Source: a virus
Reading direction: 5' to 3' (one strand)
Virus record (IMG/VR): IMGVR_UViG_3300020457_000127
Location: 1 to 20,843 of that record
Length of the DNA stretch: 20,843 nucleotides
Below, piece after piece: positions 6,982 through 13,956 of the stretch. Below the pieces are notes generated by a model. The model worked only from the letters and a program-made list of their open reading frames with translations. It had not been told where the DNA came from and did no database searches. The translations under genes and the position numbers were made by a program. Numbering within the stretch: the first letter of the stretch is position 1; each line of letters starts with the position of its first letter.

Positions 6982-7384
6982 AGATGAGGTTGATAATGTG
7001 TATGGTTGTAGTACAAAAGTGTGCTCTCAATGTCGTAAAGAAAAACCTGCTACCACTGAGTACTTTACAAGTAATGTAAATAACAAAGGAGTGCATGATA
7101 GATTAAAACATATATGTAAATCTTGTGTGTCTTTAAACAGCAGAATAGTACGTGAATTAAGAAAGACCGCACCACCTGTTCCTGAAAATTGTGATGTTTG
7201 TGGTGGTAGTCTATCAAAACTACCTAGCAGAGAGATTCATTTAGATCATTGTAGAAAAACTGAAACATTTAGAGGATGGTTGTGTAAAAATTGTAATGTG
7301 GGTATAGGTATGTTAGGTGATGATTCTGAAGGTGTAGAGAAAGCATTTGAATACTTAAAAAAACATGAGGAAGAAAATGGATGA
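6947..7384 (+). CDS. Endonuclease VII/HNH-like mobile endonuclease splitting the polymerase
   Basis: A 145-aa protein with paired zinc-type cysteines: CSQCRKEKP near the N-terminus, CKSC in the middle, CDVCGG and CKNC in the C-terminal part. The stretch HLDHCRKTETFRGWLCKNCNVGIGMLGDD is shown by its key residues H, D, H and the following C-x2-C. This is the pattern of the recombination endonuclease VII (His-Me finger) family found in many free-standing phage homing endonucleases. It overlaps the polymerase N-terminal part by 35 bases and the C-terminal part slightly. Its own GC (about 35%) is lower than in the flanks (about 50%), a sign of separate origin. AAAGGA at 6931-6936 could serve as its ribosome site. 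Confidence 0.82.
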   Translation: MKDSQLELFVHKDEVDNVYGCSTKVCSQCRKEKPATTEYFTSNVNNKGVHDRLKHICKSCVSLNSRIVRELRKTAPPVPENCDVCGGSLSKLPSREIHLDHCRKTETFRGWLCKNCNVGIGMLGDDSEGVEKAFEYLKKHEEENG

Positions 7385-8393
7385 ACGAGGACAGAAGTTT
7401 GCTAAGTTCGGATGGACTTTATCTGAGGCAAACCTTAACACACTACCTGAGACAGCACCTGCAGGAGGCAAACGTCTAGCTGAGTGGTTGACACTTGAAG
7501 GTAGGCGATCCTCACTAGTGGAGTGGCTAGGGCATTGTGGTGACGATTCACGTATACACGGTAGCTTTACACACGTTGGTGCATGGACAGGTAGGATGGC
7601 ACACAGAAATCCTAACCAAGCTAACATCCCTGCACAGTTTCACGGTGATGCCGTTACTGCAGTGGAGAAGGTTAAGGATAGATACGATGGGCAACTACGT
7701 GAGCTATGGTGTGTACCCAAAGGCTGTTACTTGGTAGGTACAGACGCTGAGGGTATTCAGTTACGTGTACTCGCACACCTGATGAAGTCAGAGGAATACG
7801 TACACGCTATCGTGTCAGGCAAGAAGGAAGATGAGACAGACATACACAACCTCAACCGTAAGGCTCTAGGTATGTCACACGTTACTAGAGATATGGCTAA
7901 GACTTTTATCTATGCGTTCCTACTAGGTGCAGGTAATGCCAAGGTAGCACAGATACTCAAGGTCAACCAGAAAGAAGCAAAGCAAGCAGTTGAAAACTTT
8001 ATGCAATCAATTCAAGGACTTGCTGAGTTAAAGAAAAAGATTATACCACACATAGCTAAACGTGGGTGGTTCAGAGGTCTTGATGGACGTAAGGTTGTAG
8101 TACCTTCAGAGCACAAGACACTAGCAGGTATGCTTCAGAATGGTGAGTCAACCATAATGAAACATTCAGCACTCGATTGGGTACACAAAGCTAAGAGACA
8201 GTTCCTTGAGTTCAAGCTTGTGACGTGGCCTCACGATGAGTGGCAAACAGAAGTGCGTGGGCAGATGAAAGATGCTGAACTACTAGGTAAGATACAAAGG
8301 CAATCTATTGTTGACACTGGTGAAAAGTTTGGTATGATCTGTCCACTCGCAGGGTCAACTGACATAGGATATAATTGGAAGGATACTCATTAG
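7377..8393 (+). CDS. DNA polymerase, family A, C-terminal part (polymerase domain), split gene
   Basis: This part carries the polymerase active site. Motif A is VGTDAEGIQLR, with D123. Motif B (O helix) is RDMAKTFIYAFLLGAG, with K175 and Y179, the tyrosine being in the place of T7 Y526. Motif C is HDE, with D287. These catalytic residues are intact, so the split need not inactivate the enzyme. The first residues, ERGQKFAKFGW, continue naturally where the N-terminal fragment ends. The start may be ATG 7365 or 7377. AGGAAG (7368-7373) lies before 7377. The stop overlaps a GTG-started small gene (TAGTG). Confidence 0.88.
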   Translation: MDERGQKFAKFGWTLSEANLNTLPETAPAGGKRLAEWLTLEGRRSSLVEWLGHCGDDSRIHGSFTHVGAWTGRMAHRNPNQANIPAQFHGDAVTAVEKVKDRYDGQLRELWCVPKGCYLVGTDAEGIQLRVLAHLMKSEEYVHAIVSGKKEDETDIHNLNRKALGMSHVTRDMAKTFIYAFLLGAGNAKVAQILKVNQKEAKQAVENFMQSIQGLAELKKKIIPHIAKRGWFRGLDGRKVVVPSEHKTLAGMLQNGESTIMKHSALDWVHKAKRQFLEFKLVTWPHDEWQTEVRGQMKDAELLGKIQRQSIVDTGEKFGMICPLAGSTDIGYNWKDTH

Positions 8394-8497
8394 TGTTAGG
8401 ATCAGTACTATTTGCGTTATCTCCTGTCATTTTTTGCTTGACATTGGAGTTAATTACCTATATGTTGAAAAAACGAATCAGTAAAGAGGAGCTATAA
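8393..8497 (+). CDS. Tiny single-helix membrane protein starting with GTG (34 aa)
   Basis: The GTG at 8393 overlaps the polymerase stop (TAGTG), with GGAAGGA at 8377-8383, nine bases upstream, a strong ribosome site. The frame stays open to TAA at 8495-8497, directly before the SSB start. The product has one membrane segment (residues 3-24, LGSVLFALSPVIFCLTLELIT), then a basic end with KKRISKEEL. The coupling and good ribosome site make it likely real, though its short length leaves doubt. A promoter-like sequence lies inside it. Confidence 0.5.
   Translation: MLGSVLFALSPVIFCLTLELITYMLKKRISKEEL
8438..8466 (+). promoter_or_regulatory. Sigma-70-like promoter before the SSB gene
   Basis: TTGACA (8438-8443) is a perfect -35 box. 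TATGTT (8461-8466) is a 4 of 6 match to -10, with an ideal 17-base spacer. It lies about 32 bases upstream of the SSB start and would allow separate, strong transcription of SSB. It lies inside a 34-codon frame, so it is a candidate rather than certain. Confidence 0.45.
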
Positions 8498-8983
8498 ATG
8501 GCTAATAAAAAAACTAAGTATGGTGTATTTGAAGGTGACTTGTATTACGCACGTATCTTCGAGGACAACATAGATGACTCAGAATACCATGAGCGTACAG
8601 AAGGACAGTTCAATACTGTGTTCGTACCCAAGGACGATGATGAGCTACAGAAGATTGTTGAGATGGGTTTCCCTGAGGAATCAATGGGCAACCGTATGAT
8701 CAAACCAATCGCTGCAGCAGACAATCGTGCAGGTATGAAACTCAAACGTCCTAACAAACACCCTTCTGGTATTGAAGACTTTGGTGGTGCGCCATCCGTT
8801 ACCCACGGCACTACCAATAAACCTTGGGATTACATTGAAGACGGTGCTCTTGGTAACGGCACTAAGGCTAAGGTTAAAATCTCTATCTACGGTGAGGGTT
8901 CTACCGCCTCAGTCAGGTTAGAGAAAGTGGGCATCCTCGAACACGTACCATTTGAAGAGATGGCTGCAGAGGATCGTTGGTAA
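8498..8983 (+). CDS. Single-stranded DNA-binding protein (T7 gp2.5-like)
   Basis: A 161-aa protein, with beta-rich segments fitting an OB fold and an acidic C-terminus ending in an aromatic residue (EEMAAEDRW), as in T7 gp2.5 where the acidic tail and final F contact polymerase and primase. It would coat single strands at the fork and promote annealing. GAGGAG lies about 10 bases before the ATG. It sits between polymerase and exonuclease genes, the usual place in replication modules. A promoter-like sequence upstream and a strong terminator just downstream suggest independent high expression. Confidence 0.75.
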   Translation: MANKKTKYGVFEGDLYYARIFEDNIDDSEYHERTEGQFNTVFVPKDDDELQKIVEMGFPEESMGNRMIKPIAAADNRAGMKLKRPNKHPSGIEDFGGAPSVTHGTTNKPWDYIEDGALGNGTKAKVKISIYGEGSTASVRLEKVGILEHVPFEEMAAEDRW

Positions 8984-9011
8984 CAACCCATGTACTCCTT
9001 TCGTTGTAACT

Positions 9012-9037
9012 GGCAGGGCTTCGGCCCTGTCCTTTTT
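9012..9037 (+). terminator. Rho-independent terminator after SSB
   Basis: An 8-bp stem, GGCAGGGC (9012-9019) with GCCCTGTC (9024-9031), closed by a TTCG tetraloop and followed by five T (9033-9037). The next gene starts only 15 bases later, with no promoter visible between. Read-through or partial termination must therefore feed the downstream genes. Confidence 0.88.
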
Positions 9038-9051
9038 CCCTGAGGTTAGAT

Positions 9052-9297
9052 ATGAAATACGCAGTAATGATTATGTTTGATACTGATGAGGATTACAACT
9101 ACGTGCCTGAAGAGTGGCCTTGTAATACTACAGAAGGATACAAACCAAAGCTGTTCGATACTTTCGAAGCAGCAGAAAAAGAACGTAGTAAGTGGAACAC
9201 AGGAATCATCGTTGACTACAGTGACGATATACTTAGACCAATGACACAGAAGGAACGTCAACGTGCCAAAGAACGAGAACTTGCAAATACTGGTTGA
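9052..9297 (+). CDS. Small protein of unknown function (81 aa)
   Basis: Starts with ATG at 9052 after GAGG at 9042-9045, directly behind the SSB terminator. The N-terminus (MKYAVMIMFDTDEDYNYV) looks like a beta strand plus an acidic loop. The C-terminus is a basic helix with KERQRAKERE. From memory such short proteins are common in T7-like marine phages, without known function. It overlaps the exonuclease start by 35 bases. Confidence 0.6.
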   Translation: MKYAVMIMFDTDEDYNYVPEEWPCNTTEGYKPKLFDTFEAAEKERSKWNTGIIVDYSDDILRPMTQKERQRAKERELANTG

Positions 9298-9976
9298 TGG
9301 TGATCCGTTCGCTTATCGTGCAGCTTTCTCTTGTGTAGATGAAGAGACAGAGGCAGCAGTAGAAAAGATTGATGAGCTACTAGAGACTGCACTTGAGGCA
9401 GTGCTATGGGAAGTAACTGATGACAAGTATCAGATATTCCTGACAGGTAAAGGCAACTTCAGAAAGAAGATTGCTGTCACCAGAGAATACAAAGGTAACA
9501 GGAAACAAGAAAGACCTGCACACCTTGGTGATATTAGACAACACCTGATCGACAACTGGAAAGCTATTGTGTCCAAGGATGAAGAGGCTGATGACCTTAT
9601 AGGTATATGGTCTAACCCTGAGAGCATTGTCATATCAATAGACAAGGATATGCTACAGCTACCATGCACACACTACAACCCACACAGACGTACTTGGAAA
9701 ACTGTTGAAGAGTTTGATGGACTCAAGTTCTTTTACAAGCAGATACTGACAGGAGACTCAGCAGATAACATACAAGGTATCTATGGCGTTGGTCCTAAGA
9801 AAGCTGACAAGATACTAGCTGACTGCAAGACAGAACAAGACTTGTATCAGGAGTGTGTCAGAGCCTACGGTGGTGATGAAGACAGAGTTATTGAGAACGG
9901 TAAACTACTTTGGTTACGAAGAGAAGAAGAACAGATATGGCAACCACCCAAGTTCACAGATTCAGATCAGGACTAG
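9263..9976 (+). CDS. 5'-3' exonuclease (FEN/T7 gp6-like)
   Basis: Removes primers and degrades host DNA or recesses ends for recombination in T7-type phages. Seen in the sequence: LVDGDPFAYR with D12 and D14, YKGNRKQERP, an acidic metal-binding stretch DEEADDLIGIW (about 106-116), ISIDKDMLQLP, TGDSADN and the helix-hairpin-helix GIYGVGPKKADKIL (about 172-185). At 237 aa it is shorter than T7 gp6 (300 aa). The start is GTG at 9263, with AAGGA about eight bases upstream. An ATG further on would remove the first catalytic aspartates. The end overlaps the endonuclease I gene by 40 bases. Confidence 0.88.
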   Translation: MPKNENLQILVDGDPFAYRAAFSCVDEETEAAVEKIDELLETALEAVLWEVTDDKYQIFLTGKGNFRKKIAVTREYKGNRKQERPAHLGDIRQHLIDNWKAIVSKDEEADDLIGIWSNPESIVISIDKDMLQLPCTHYNPHRRTWKTVEEFDGLKFFYKQILTGDSADNIQGIYGVGPKKADKILADCKTEQDLYQECVRAYGGDEDRVIENGKLLWLRREEEQIWQPPKFTDSDQD

Positions 9977-10347
9977 AAGAGCGTAACGCTAAGTACCTTA
10001 CAAAGAAACGTGTCAAGTTTGAGTACGAGACACTAAAGGTACAGTGGCGTGACATGAGAGTAAGAAAGTATACCCCTGACTTTATCCTACCCAACGGTAT
10101 CATAGTTGAGACTAAGGGTAGGTTTACTCTACCTGACAGGAACAAACACAAGTGGATACAAGAGCTACACCCTGAGCTTGACATAAGGTTTGTCTTTAGT
10201 AATCCATACCAGAGACTAAACAAGGGTGCAAAGAGTACCTACGCAGACTGGTGTGACTATCATGGCTTCTTATTTGCTAAAGAAATAATACCACATGATT
10301 GGGTAAAAGAGAAAAAAAAGAAAATATGCTTGAACAAGGTACTCTAA
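9937..10347 (+). CDS. Endonuclease I (T7 gp3-like Holliday junction resolvase)
   Basis: The match to T7 endonuclease I is clear in order and spacing: RSGLEERNAKYL (E14), KFEYETLKV, YTPDFILPNG (D48) and VETKG (E58, K60), corresponding to T7 E20, D55, E65 and K67. LDIRFVFSNPY and HGFLFA follow in the C-terminal part. In T7 it resolves branched DNA and helps degrade host DNA. The ATG at 9937 gives an N-terminus (MATTQVHRFRSGLE) like that of T7. The longer TTG start at 9910 is less likely. A purine-rich AGAAGAA lies just upstream. Confidence 0.93.
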   Translation: MATTQVHRFRSGLEERNAKYLTKKRVKFEYETLKVQWRDMRVRKYTPDFILPNGIIVETKGRFTLPDRNKHKWIQELHPELDIRFVFSNPYQRLNKGAKSTYADWCDYHGFLFAKEIIPHDWVKEKKKKICLNKVL

Positions 10348-10412
10348 CATGATACCTATATTGTCTAATACTAATGATAACATAAGATACTTTGATATTG
10401 AAGGGATGAAAA

Positions 10413-10622
10413 ATGCAAGTTAAAGTACATCAGTATCTTGATGGTCCGATAGACCAAGGAGATAAGTGGACACTGTTGTGTATGATTGAAGAGAAGGGTT
10501 TGGTCTTTGATGAAGAGTTAGAGTTCAAAGATTTCAACGATGCCTATAACTTTATGAACAAACTCAAGCAATCAACTACACCCATACTCCATGAAAAAGA
10601 AACTTCACTTTGGATACATTAA
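10413..10622 (+). CDS. Small protein of unknown function (69 aa)
   Basis: ATG at 10413 with GAAGGGATG upstream. The product looks alpha/beta: WTLLCMIEEKGLVFDEELEF, then a helix DAYNFMNKLKQ. No membrane segment and no recognised family. It sits between endonuclease I and the reductase group. Confidence 0.55.
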   Translation: MQVKVHQYLDGPIDQGDKWTLLCMIEEKGLVFDEELEFKDFNDAYNFMNKLKQSTTPILHEKETSLWIH

Positions 10623-10625
10623 GGC

Positions 10626-10654
10626 TTGACAATGTTTGACCACGATAGTAAGAT
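10626..10654 (+). promoter_or_regulatory. Possible sigma-70-like promoter
   Basis: TTGACA (10626-10631), a perfect -35 box, and TAAGAT (10649-10654, 4 of 6), with a 17-base spacer. It overlaps the start of a 61-codon gene and could feed the reductase group from within the operon. Weak evidence without transcript data. Confidence 0.3.
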
Positions 10655-10817
10655 AGAAGCTCTTGTCAATAACTACGGACTACAGTTGTTGATGGAACAA
10701 AATGATTTAGATGATGAAGCAATCATACGTAAACTAGTAGACGATGGAACTATCAACATGAATGATTACTTTTATTTAGATGTAGAAATTAGGGAATGGA
10801 AGGACTTGGAAAGATGA
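10632..10817 (+). CDS. Small acidic protein of unknown function (61 aa)
   Basis: The start is taken at ATG 10632 rather than TTG 10626, because AAGG at 10621-10624 is seven bases from the ATG. The product has the look of a short phage family with DDEAIIRKLVDDG and NMNDYFYLDVEIREW, which I recall from other marine phages without a function. Acidic and soluble. It overlaps the next small membrane gene by four bases (ATGA). Confidence 0.6.
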   Translation: MFDHDSKIEALVNNYGLQLLMEQNDLDDEAIIRKLVDDGTINMNDYFYLDVEIREWKDLER

Positions 10818-10960
10818 ACTACTGTGACATGAAGGGTTTGATCTGGCCTGTGCTTTTCTGTATCTTTGTTATAGTAGTAGTTCCAGTTTTATTAGTAGAC
10901 AATGCTAAGTACTGTAAACAAAGCATAGTTCCTTGTTATCCTTGGAATGATCCAGAATGA
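10814..10960 (+). CDS. Small single-helix membrane protein with cysteines (48 aa)
   Basis: ATG at 10814 overlaps the previous stop, with GGAAAG just upstream. A strong membrane segment (about residues 8-28, rich in V, I, L and F) follows a short N-terminus. The C-terminal part (YCKQSIVPCYPWNDPE) has two cysteines seven residues apart, which could pair if it lies outside the cytoplasm. The stop overlaps the next ATG (ATGA). Unknown function. Confidence 0.55.
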   Translation: MNYCDMKGLIWPVLFCIFVIVVVPVLLVDNAKYCKQSIVPCYPWNDPE

Positions 10961-11166
10961 CACCAAGAGAAGCAGCAGAGGTAGAAGCAAAGAAAACATT
11001 TGACTTGTTTATACTTTACTCTAAAAGAGTTACTTTGGTAGCTACATTCTTTTTATTGATAGTAGTTTTTAAATGTAACAATGGCGTAGAGGATGGCGAG
11101 TTTGCAACAGGAAGTAAATACAACGGTGAAGTTTACTCACCTACAAACATGGGAAAAGATAAATGA
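10957..11166 (+). CDS. Small membrane protein (69 aa)
   Basis: Starts in an ATGA overlap and ends in an ATGA overlap with the reductase gene. An amphipathic, charged N-terminus (residues 1-24), one membrane segment (about 24-39, VTLVATFFLLIVVF) and a polar tail. No recognised family. The tight coupling with the reductase suggests co-translation, not necessarily a shared role. Confidence 0.55.
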   Translation: MTPREAAEVEAKKTFDLFILYSKRVTLVATFFLLIVVFKCNNGVEDGEFATGSKYNGEVYSPTNMGKDK

Positions 11167-13067
11167 ATAACTATTTACCAACCGATTATCAAGCGTTCAT
11201 ACATACATCAAGGTATGCACGTTGGCTAGAGAAAGAACAACGAAGAGAGACTTGGGCTGAGACTGTCGAGAGATACATGGAGAATGTAGTTATACCTGTC
11301 ATGGGTAGAGACAGCTTTGTCAAACAGATAGAGGAATCAATACTTAACCTAGAGGTTATGCCTAGCATGAGAGCTATGATGACAGCAGGTAAGGCGTTGG
11401 ATAGAGACAACACATCAGGCTACAACTGCAGCTATATGCCTGTCGATGACCCTAAGTCCTTCGATGAGGCTATGTTTATACTACTGTGTGGCACTGGTGT
11501 AGGCTTCTCAGTAGAGAGACAGTTCGTACATCAGCTACCAGAAGTACCTGAGCTTTACGAGAGCGACACCATAGTTGTTGTCAAGGACAGTAAAGAGGGT
11601 TGGGCTAAAGCTTTCAGGCAGATACTAGCTTTGTTGTGGGCAGGAGAGATACCTAAGTGGGATGTGTCAAAGGTAAGACCTGCAGGGTCTAGACTAAAAA
11701 CATTTGGTGGTAGGGCTAGTGGTCCTGCTCCTTTGGTTGACTTGTTTAACTTCTCAGTAAAAGTATTTAAGGATGCACAAGGACGTAAGCTATCCTCAAT
11801 AGAGTGTCATGACCTTATGTGTAAAGTTGGTGAGATTGTTGTCATGGGTGGCGTAAGAAGGTCAGCTATGATAAGTCTGTCTAACTTGTCAGATAACAGA
11901 ATGAGACACGCCAAGTCAGGTGATTGGTGGACTAACGATCCTCAACGTGCATTAGCCAACAACTCTGTAGCCTACACAGAGAAGCCTGACAGCCTGTCAT
12001 TCATGCGTGAGTGGATGGCTCTGGTTGAATCAGGTAGTGGTGAGCGAGGTGTCTTTAACAGAGAGGCTAGTAGGAAACAAGCTGAGAAGTATGGTAGACG
12101 TGATCCTAACCATGAGTTTGGTACTAACCCTTGCTCAGAGATTATACTTAGGCCATACCAGTTCTGTAACTTAACAGAGGTTGTTGTAAGGTCTAACGAT
12201 AACTTCGCTGACCTAGCACGTAAGGTAAGGATAGCTACTACACTAGGAACTATACAGTCTACCTACACTAAGTTCCCATACCTTCGTAAGATATGGAAAG
12301 ACAACACAGAAGAAGAGCGTTTGTTAGGTGTATCTCTAACAGGCATAATGGACAACCCTTTATTAACGAGTAAAACTAATGGTCTATCAAAGAATCTCGA
12401 AAACCTTAGACAGGTTGCAGTTAACACAAATACTAGTCTGGCTGATACTCTTGGGATTAATCCTTCCACTGCTATTACCTGCGTCAAACCTTCAGGAACC
12501 GTCAGTCAACTCGTTGACAGTGCCTCAGGTATCCACGCAAGACATTCCAAGCACTACATCAGGACTGTAAGAGGTGACAACAAAGACCCACTGACAGCCT
12601 TTATGAAGGATCAGGGCATACCTAATGAACCTTGTGTAATGAAACCTGATCAGACTACAGTGTTCAGCTTTCCTATCAAGTCACCAACCAACGCTATAGT
12701 TACTGAAGATATGTCAGCAGTAGATCAGCTAGAGACATGGCTCATGTATCAGAGGCATTGGTGTGAGCACAAGCCTAGTGTGACTATAAACGTCAGGAAG
12801 GATGAGTGGTTTGAGGTTGGAGCGTTTGTCTACAAACACTTTGATGAGATGTCAGGCGTGTCATTCCTTCCTTACAACGAACACACCTATCAGCAAGCAC
12901 CGTATCAAGACATAATGAAGAGTGAGTATGTGACATTATTGTCACTAATGCCAGAGAAAATAGACTGGTCAGCCTTGACAGATTACGAAAAAGAAGATAG
13001 TACTAACTCAAGTCAGACGTTTGCTTGCACTGGTGATGTCTGTGAAGTAGTAGATATAGGAGCTTAG
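11163..13067 (+). CDS. nrdJ: Adenosylcobalamin-dependent (class II) ribonucleotide reductase
   Basis: Makes deoxyribonucleotides for phage DNA, using B12 to form the active thiyl radical, so it needs no oxygen and no separate radical subunit. Key residues are visible. C324 in FGTNPCSEI is the radical cysteine, with E326. The redox pair is C89 (YNCSYMP) and C335 (QFCNL), and the 324 to 335 spacing of 11 equals that of Lactobacillus RTPR (408 to 419). The tail has C622 and C627 (ACTGDVC), with the same spacing as RTPR 731 and 736. At 634 aa it is shorter than RTPR (739 aa) but of the monomeric type. Its 5' ATG overlaps the previous gene. The host must supply or take up cobalamin. Confidence 0.93.
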   Translation: MNNYLPTDYQAFIHTSRYARWLEKEQRRETWAETVERYMENVVIPVMGRDSFVKQIEESILNLEVMPSMRAMMTAGKALDRDNTSGYNCSYMPVDDPKSFDEAMFILLCGTGVGFSVERQFVHQLPEVPELYESDTIVVVKDSKEGWAKAFRQILALLWAGEIPKWDVSKVRPAGSRLKTFGGRASGPAPLVDLFNFSVKVFKDAQGRKLSSIECHDLMCKVGEIVVMGGVRRSAMISLSNLSDNRMRHAKSGDWWTNDPQRALANNSVAYTEKPDSLSFMREWMALVESGSGERGVFNREASRKQAEKYGRRDPNHEFGTNPCSEIILRPYQFCNLTEVVVRSNDNFADLARKVRIATTLGTIQSTYTKFPYLRKIWKDNTEEERLLGVSLTGIMDNPLLTSKTNGLSKNLENLRQVAVNTNTSLADTLGINPSTAITCVKPSGTVSQLVDSASGIHARHSKHYIRTVRGDNKDPLTAFMKDQGIPNEPCVMKPDQTTVFSFPIKSPTNAIVTEDMSAVDQLETWLMYQRHWCEHKPSVTINVRKDEWFEVGAFVYKHFDEMSGVSFLPYNEHTYQQAPYQDIMKSEYVTLLSLMPEKIDWSALTDYEKEDSTNSSQTFACTGDVCEVVDIGA

Positions 13068-13068
13068 G

Positions 13069-13350
13069 ATGCACGAAGAAGAAGAGTTTACTATAGAAGG
13101 TATGTTGAATGACATAGACGATATAGACGTAGACACTGTAATAAATAAGCCACCTCACTATGGAGATGGCGAAATAGAGTGTATTGATTACATGAAGGAC
13201 AACATGGACACTATGATGTTTATGGGCTACCTAGAGGGTAACTGCAAGAAGTATATGCACAGGTACAGATACAAAGGTAAACCTGTAGAAGACTTGAAGA
13301 AAGCTTTGTGGTACTTAGAAAGGTTGATACATGAGGTGGAAGGAAAGTAA
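13069..13350 (+). CDS. DUF3310 family protein (93 aa)
   Basis: An acidic N-terminal leader (about residues 1-23) is followed by the hallmark VINKPPHYGDGEIECIDYM (24-42). Then comes FMGYLEGNCKKYMHRYRYKGKPVEDLKKALWYLERLI (about 56-88). This is the DUF3310 signature of many phages. The function is not established, though it lies near nucleotide-metabolism genes in many genomes, as here after the reductase. AGGAG (13059-13063) precedes the ATG. One base separates it from the reductase stop. Confidence 0.85.
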   Translation: MHEEEEFTIEGMLNDIDDIDVDTVINKPPHYGDGEIECIDYMKDNMDTMMFMGYLEGNCKKYMHRYRYKGKPVEDLKKALWYLERLIHEVEGK

Positions 13351-13536
13351 ATGTTTAGTGCTATAATTCTAGCCTGTAATATGTCAGTTACAGACTGTAG
13401 AACCTTTGGTACACCTAGAGTTTTTAATACAGAAAAAGAATGTGTAGTGTCTCTAGCTGATGGTAGGTTACAAATAGAGGCACAGGGTTGGATGATTATG
13501 GATTCTCATTGTTACCATTGGGGTCAGAAGGTATAA
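13351..13536 (+). CDS. Small two-cysteine protein with hydrophobic N-terminus, copy 3 (61 aa)
   Basis: The last gene of the rightward arm. ATG at 13351 directly follows the DUF3310 stop, with AAGGA upstream. A hydrophobic start (MFSAIILACNM) is followed by RVFNTEKECVVSL and a second cysteine 23 residues later (SHCYHWG). The plan matches the proteins at 3348 and 4078, with an additional cysteine pair at 9 and 16 here. It ends just before the bidirectional terminator. Unknown function. Confidence 0.65.
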   Translation: MFSAIILACNMSVTDCRTFGTPRVFNTEKECVVSLADGRLQIEAQGWMIMDSHCYHWGQKV

Positions 13537-13563
13537 AAAAAGGAGGTCTACTTATGACCTCTT
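13535..13563. terminator. Bidirectional terminator between the two arms
   Basis: AGGAGGTC (13541-13548) pairs with GACCTCTT (13556-13563), an 8-bp stem with one G-T pair and a 7-base loop. On the minus strand it is followed by a run of seven U (A at 13535-13541). On the plus strand it is followed by a T-rich tail (TCTTCTTTCTTTTC). It sits exactly where rightward early and leftward late genes converge and overlaps the last codons of the leftward arm. Confidence 0.8.
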
Positions 13564-13785
13564 CTTCTTTCTTTTCTTTCCTGATGCTGTTGTGGACCAA
13601 GATACTCTCTTTGGTCCTTTCTTTTTGGAAGCCTCCTTCTTGGAGATTCTTCCTGCCACCGACTTCGGACGACAGGCTGGATACGGACGCTTGCTTCCCT
13701 TAGCTTTCTTACGTCCACAAGATTTGCCAGTCTTAACATCAACCCACTCCTCAGCAAACCATTTACCCAAGCCGCCTTTAGCCAT
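13552..13785 (-). CDS. Small basic cysteine-containing protein (77 aa)
   Basis: N-terminal MAKGGLGKWFAEEWVDVKTGKSCG, then RPYPACRPK, then a lysine- and arginine-rich tail ending KKRKKKRS. From memory this N-terminal pattern recurs in phages and in large eukaryotic DNA viruses (a DUF5872-like family), with unknown function. The strongly basic tail suggests binding to DNA or RNA. The start overlaps the previous stop (TAATG), with AGAGG upstream. A second frame over 13548-13757 is a shadow. Its stop lies within the terminator hairpin. Confidence 0.8.
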   Translation of the reverse strand: MAKGGLGKWFAEEWVDVKTGKSCGRKKAKGSKRPYPACRPKSVAGRISKKEASKKKGPKRVSWSTTASGKKRKKKRS

Positions 13786-13955
13786 TAGCCTCTAGCCTTC
13801 TTCTTTGCTGTAGCACTAAGGTCTTTGAAGTGGTACAACCTCTTGCTTGTTTTAGTATGAGTTTTACCTGTGTGAACATGACCATTAGCCATCTTGTGTG
13901 AAGCACCTTTGTACTCAGTTCCATTTCTTAGATAATGTTTTACACCTTTAGCCAT
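13785..13955 (-). CDS. Small basic protein (56 aa), MAKGVKHYL type
   Basis: Reads MAKGVKHYLRNGTEYKG and later HTGKTHTKTSKRLYHFKDLS, a pattern I recall from many marine phages, usually annotated hypothetical. The ATG at 13955 is preferred to a GTG at 13970 because the upstream 24-codon frame ends at 13957, one base before it. This fits the coupled spacing elsewhere in this arm. Basic and histidine-rich, with no membrane segment. Confidence 0.75.
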   Translation of the reverse strand: MAKGVKHYLRNGTEYKGASHKMANGHVHTGKTHTKTSKRLYHFKDLSATAKKKARG

Positions 13956-13956
13956 A

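Noticed and set aside
6940-7390. Group I intron or intein in the polymerase gene
   Set aside because: The endonuclease ORF fills the whole insert and overlaps both polymerase parts, leaving little space for an intron core, and stop codons exclude an intein. RNA evidence could still change this.
10350-10424. A 24-codon frame (MIPILSNTND...) between endonuclease I and the next gene
   Set aside because: No clear ribosome site and the frame runs into the next gene's start region; too little support.
13548-13795. Other frames on both strands over the basic late protein gene
   Set aside because: They are shadows of the 77-aa gene, produced by its lysine- and arginine-rich codons.
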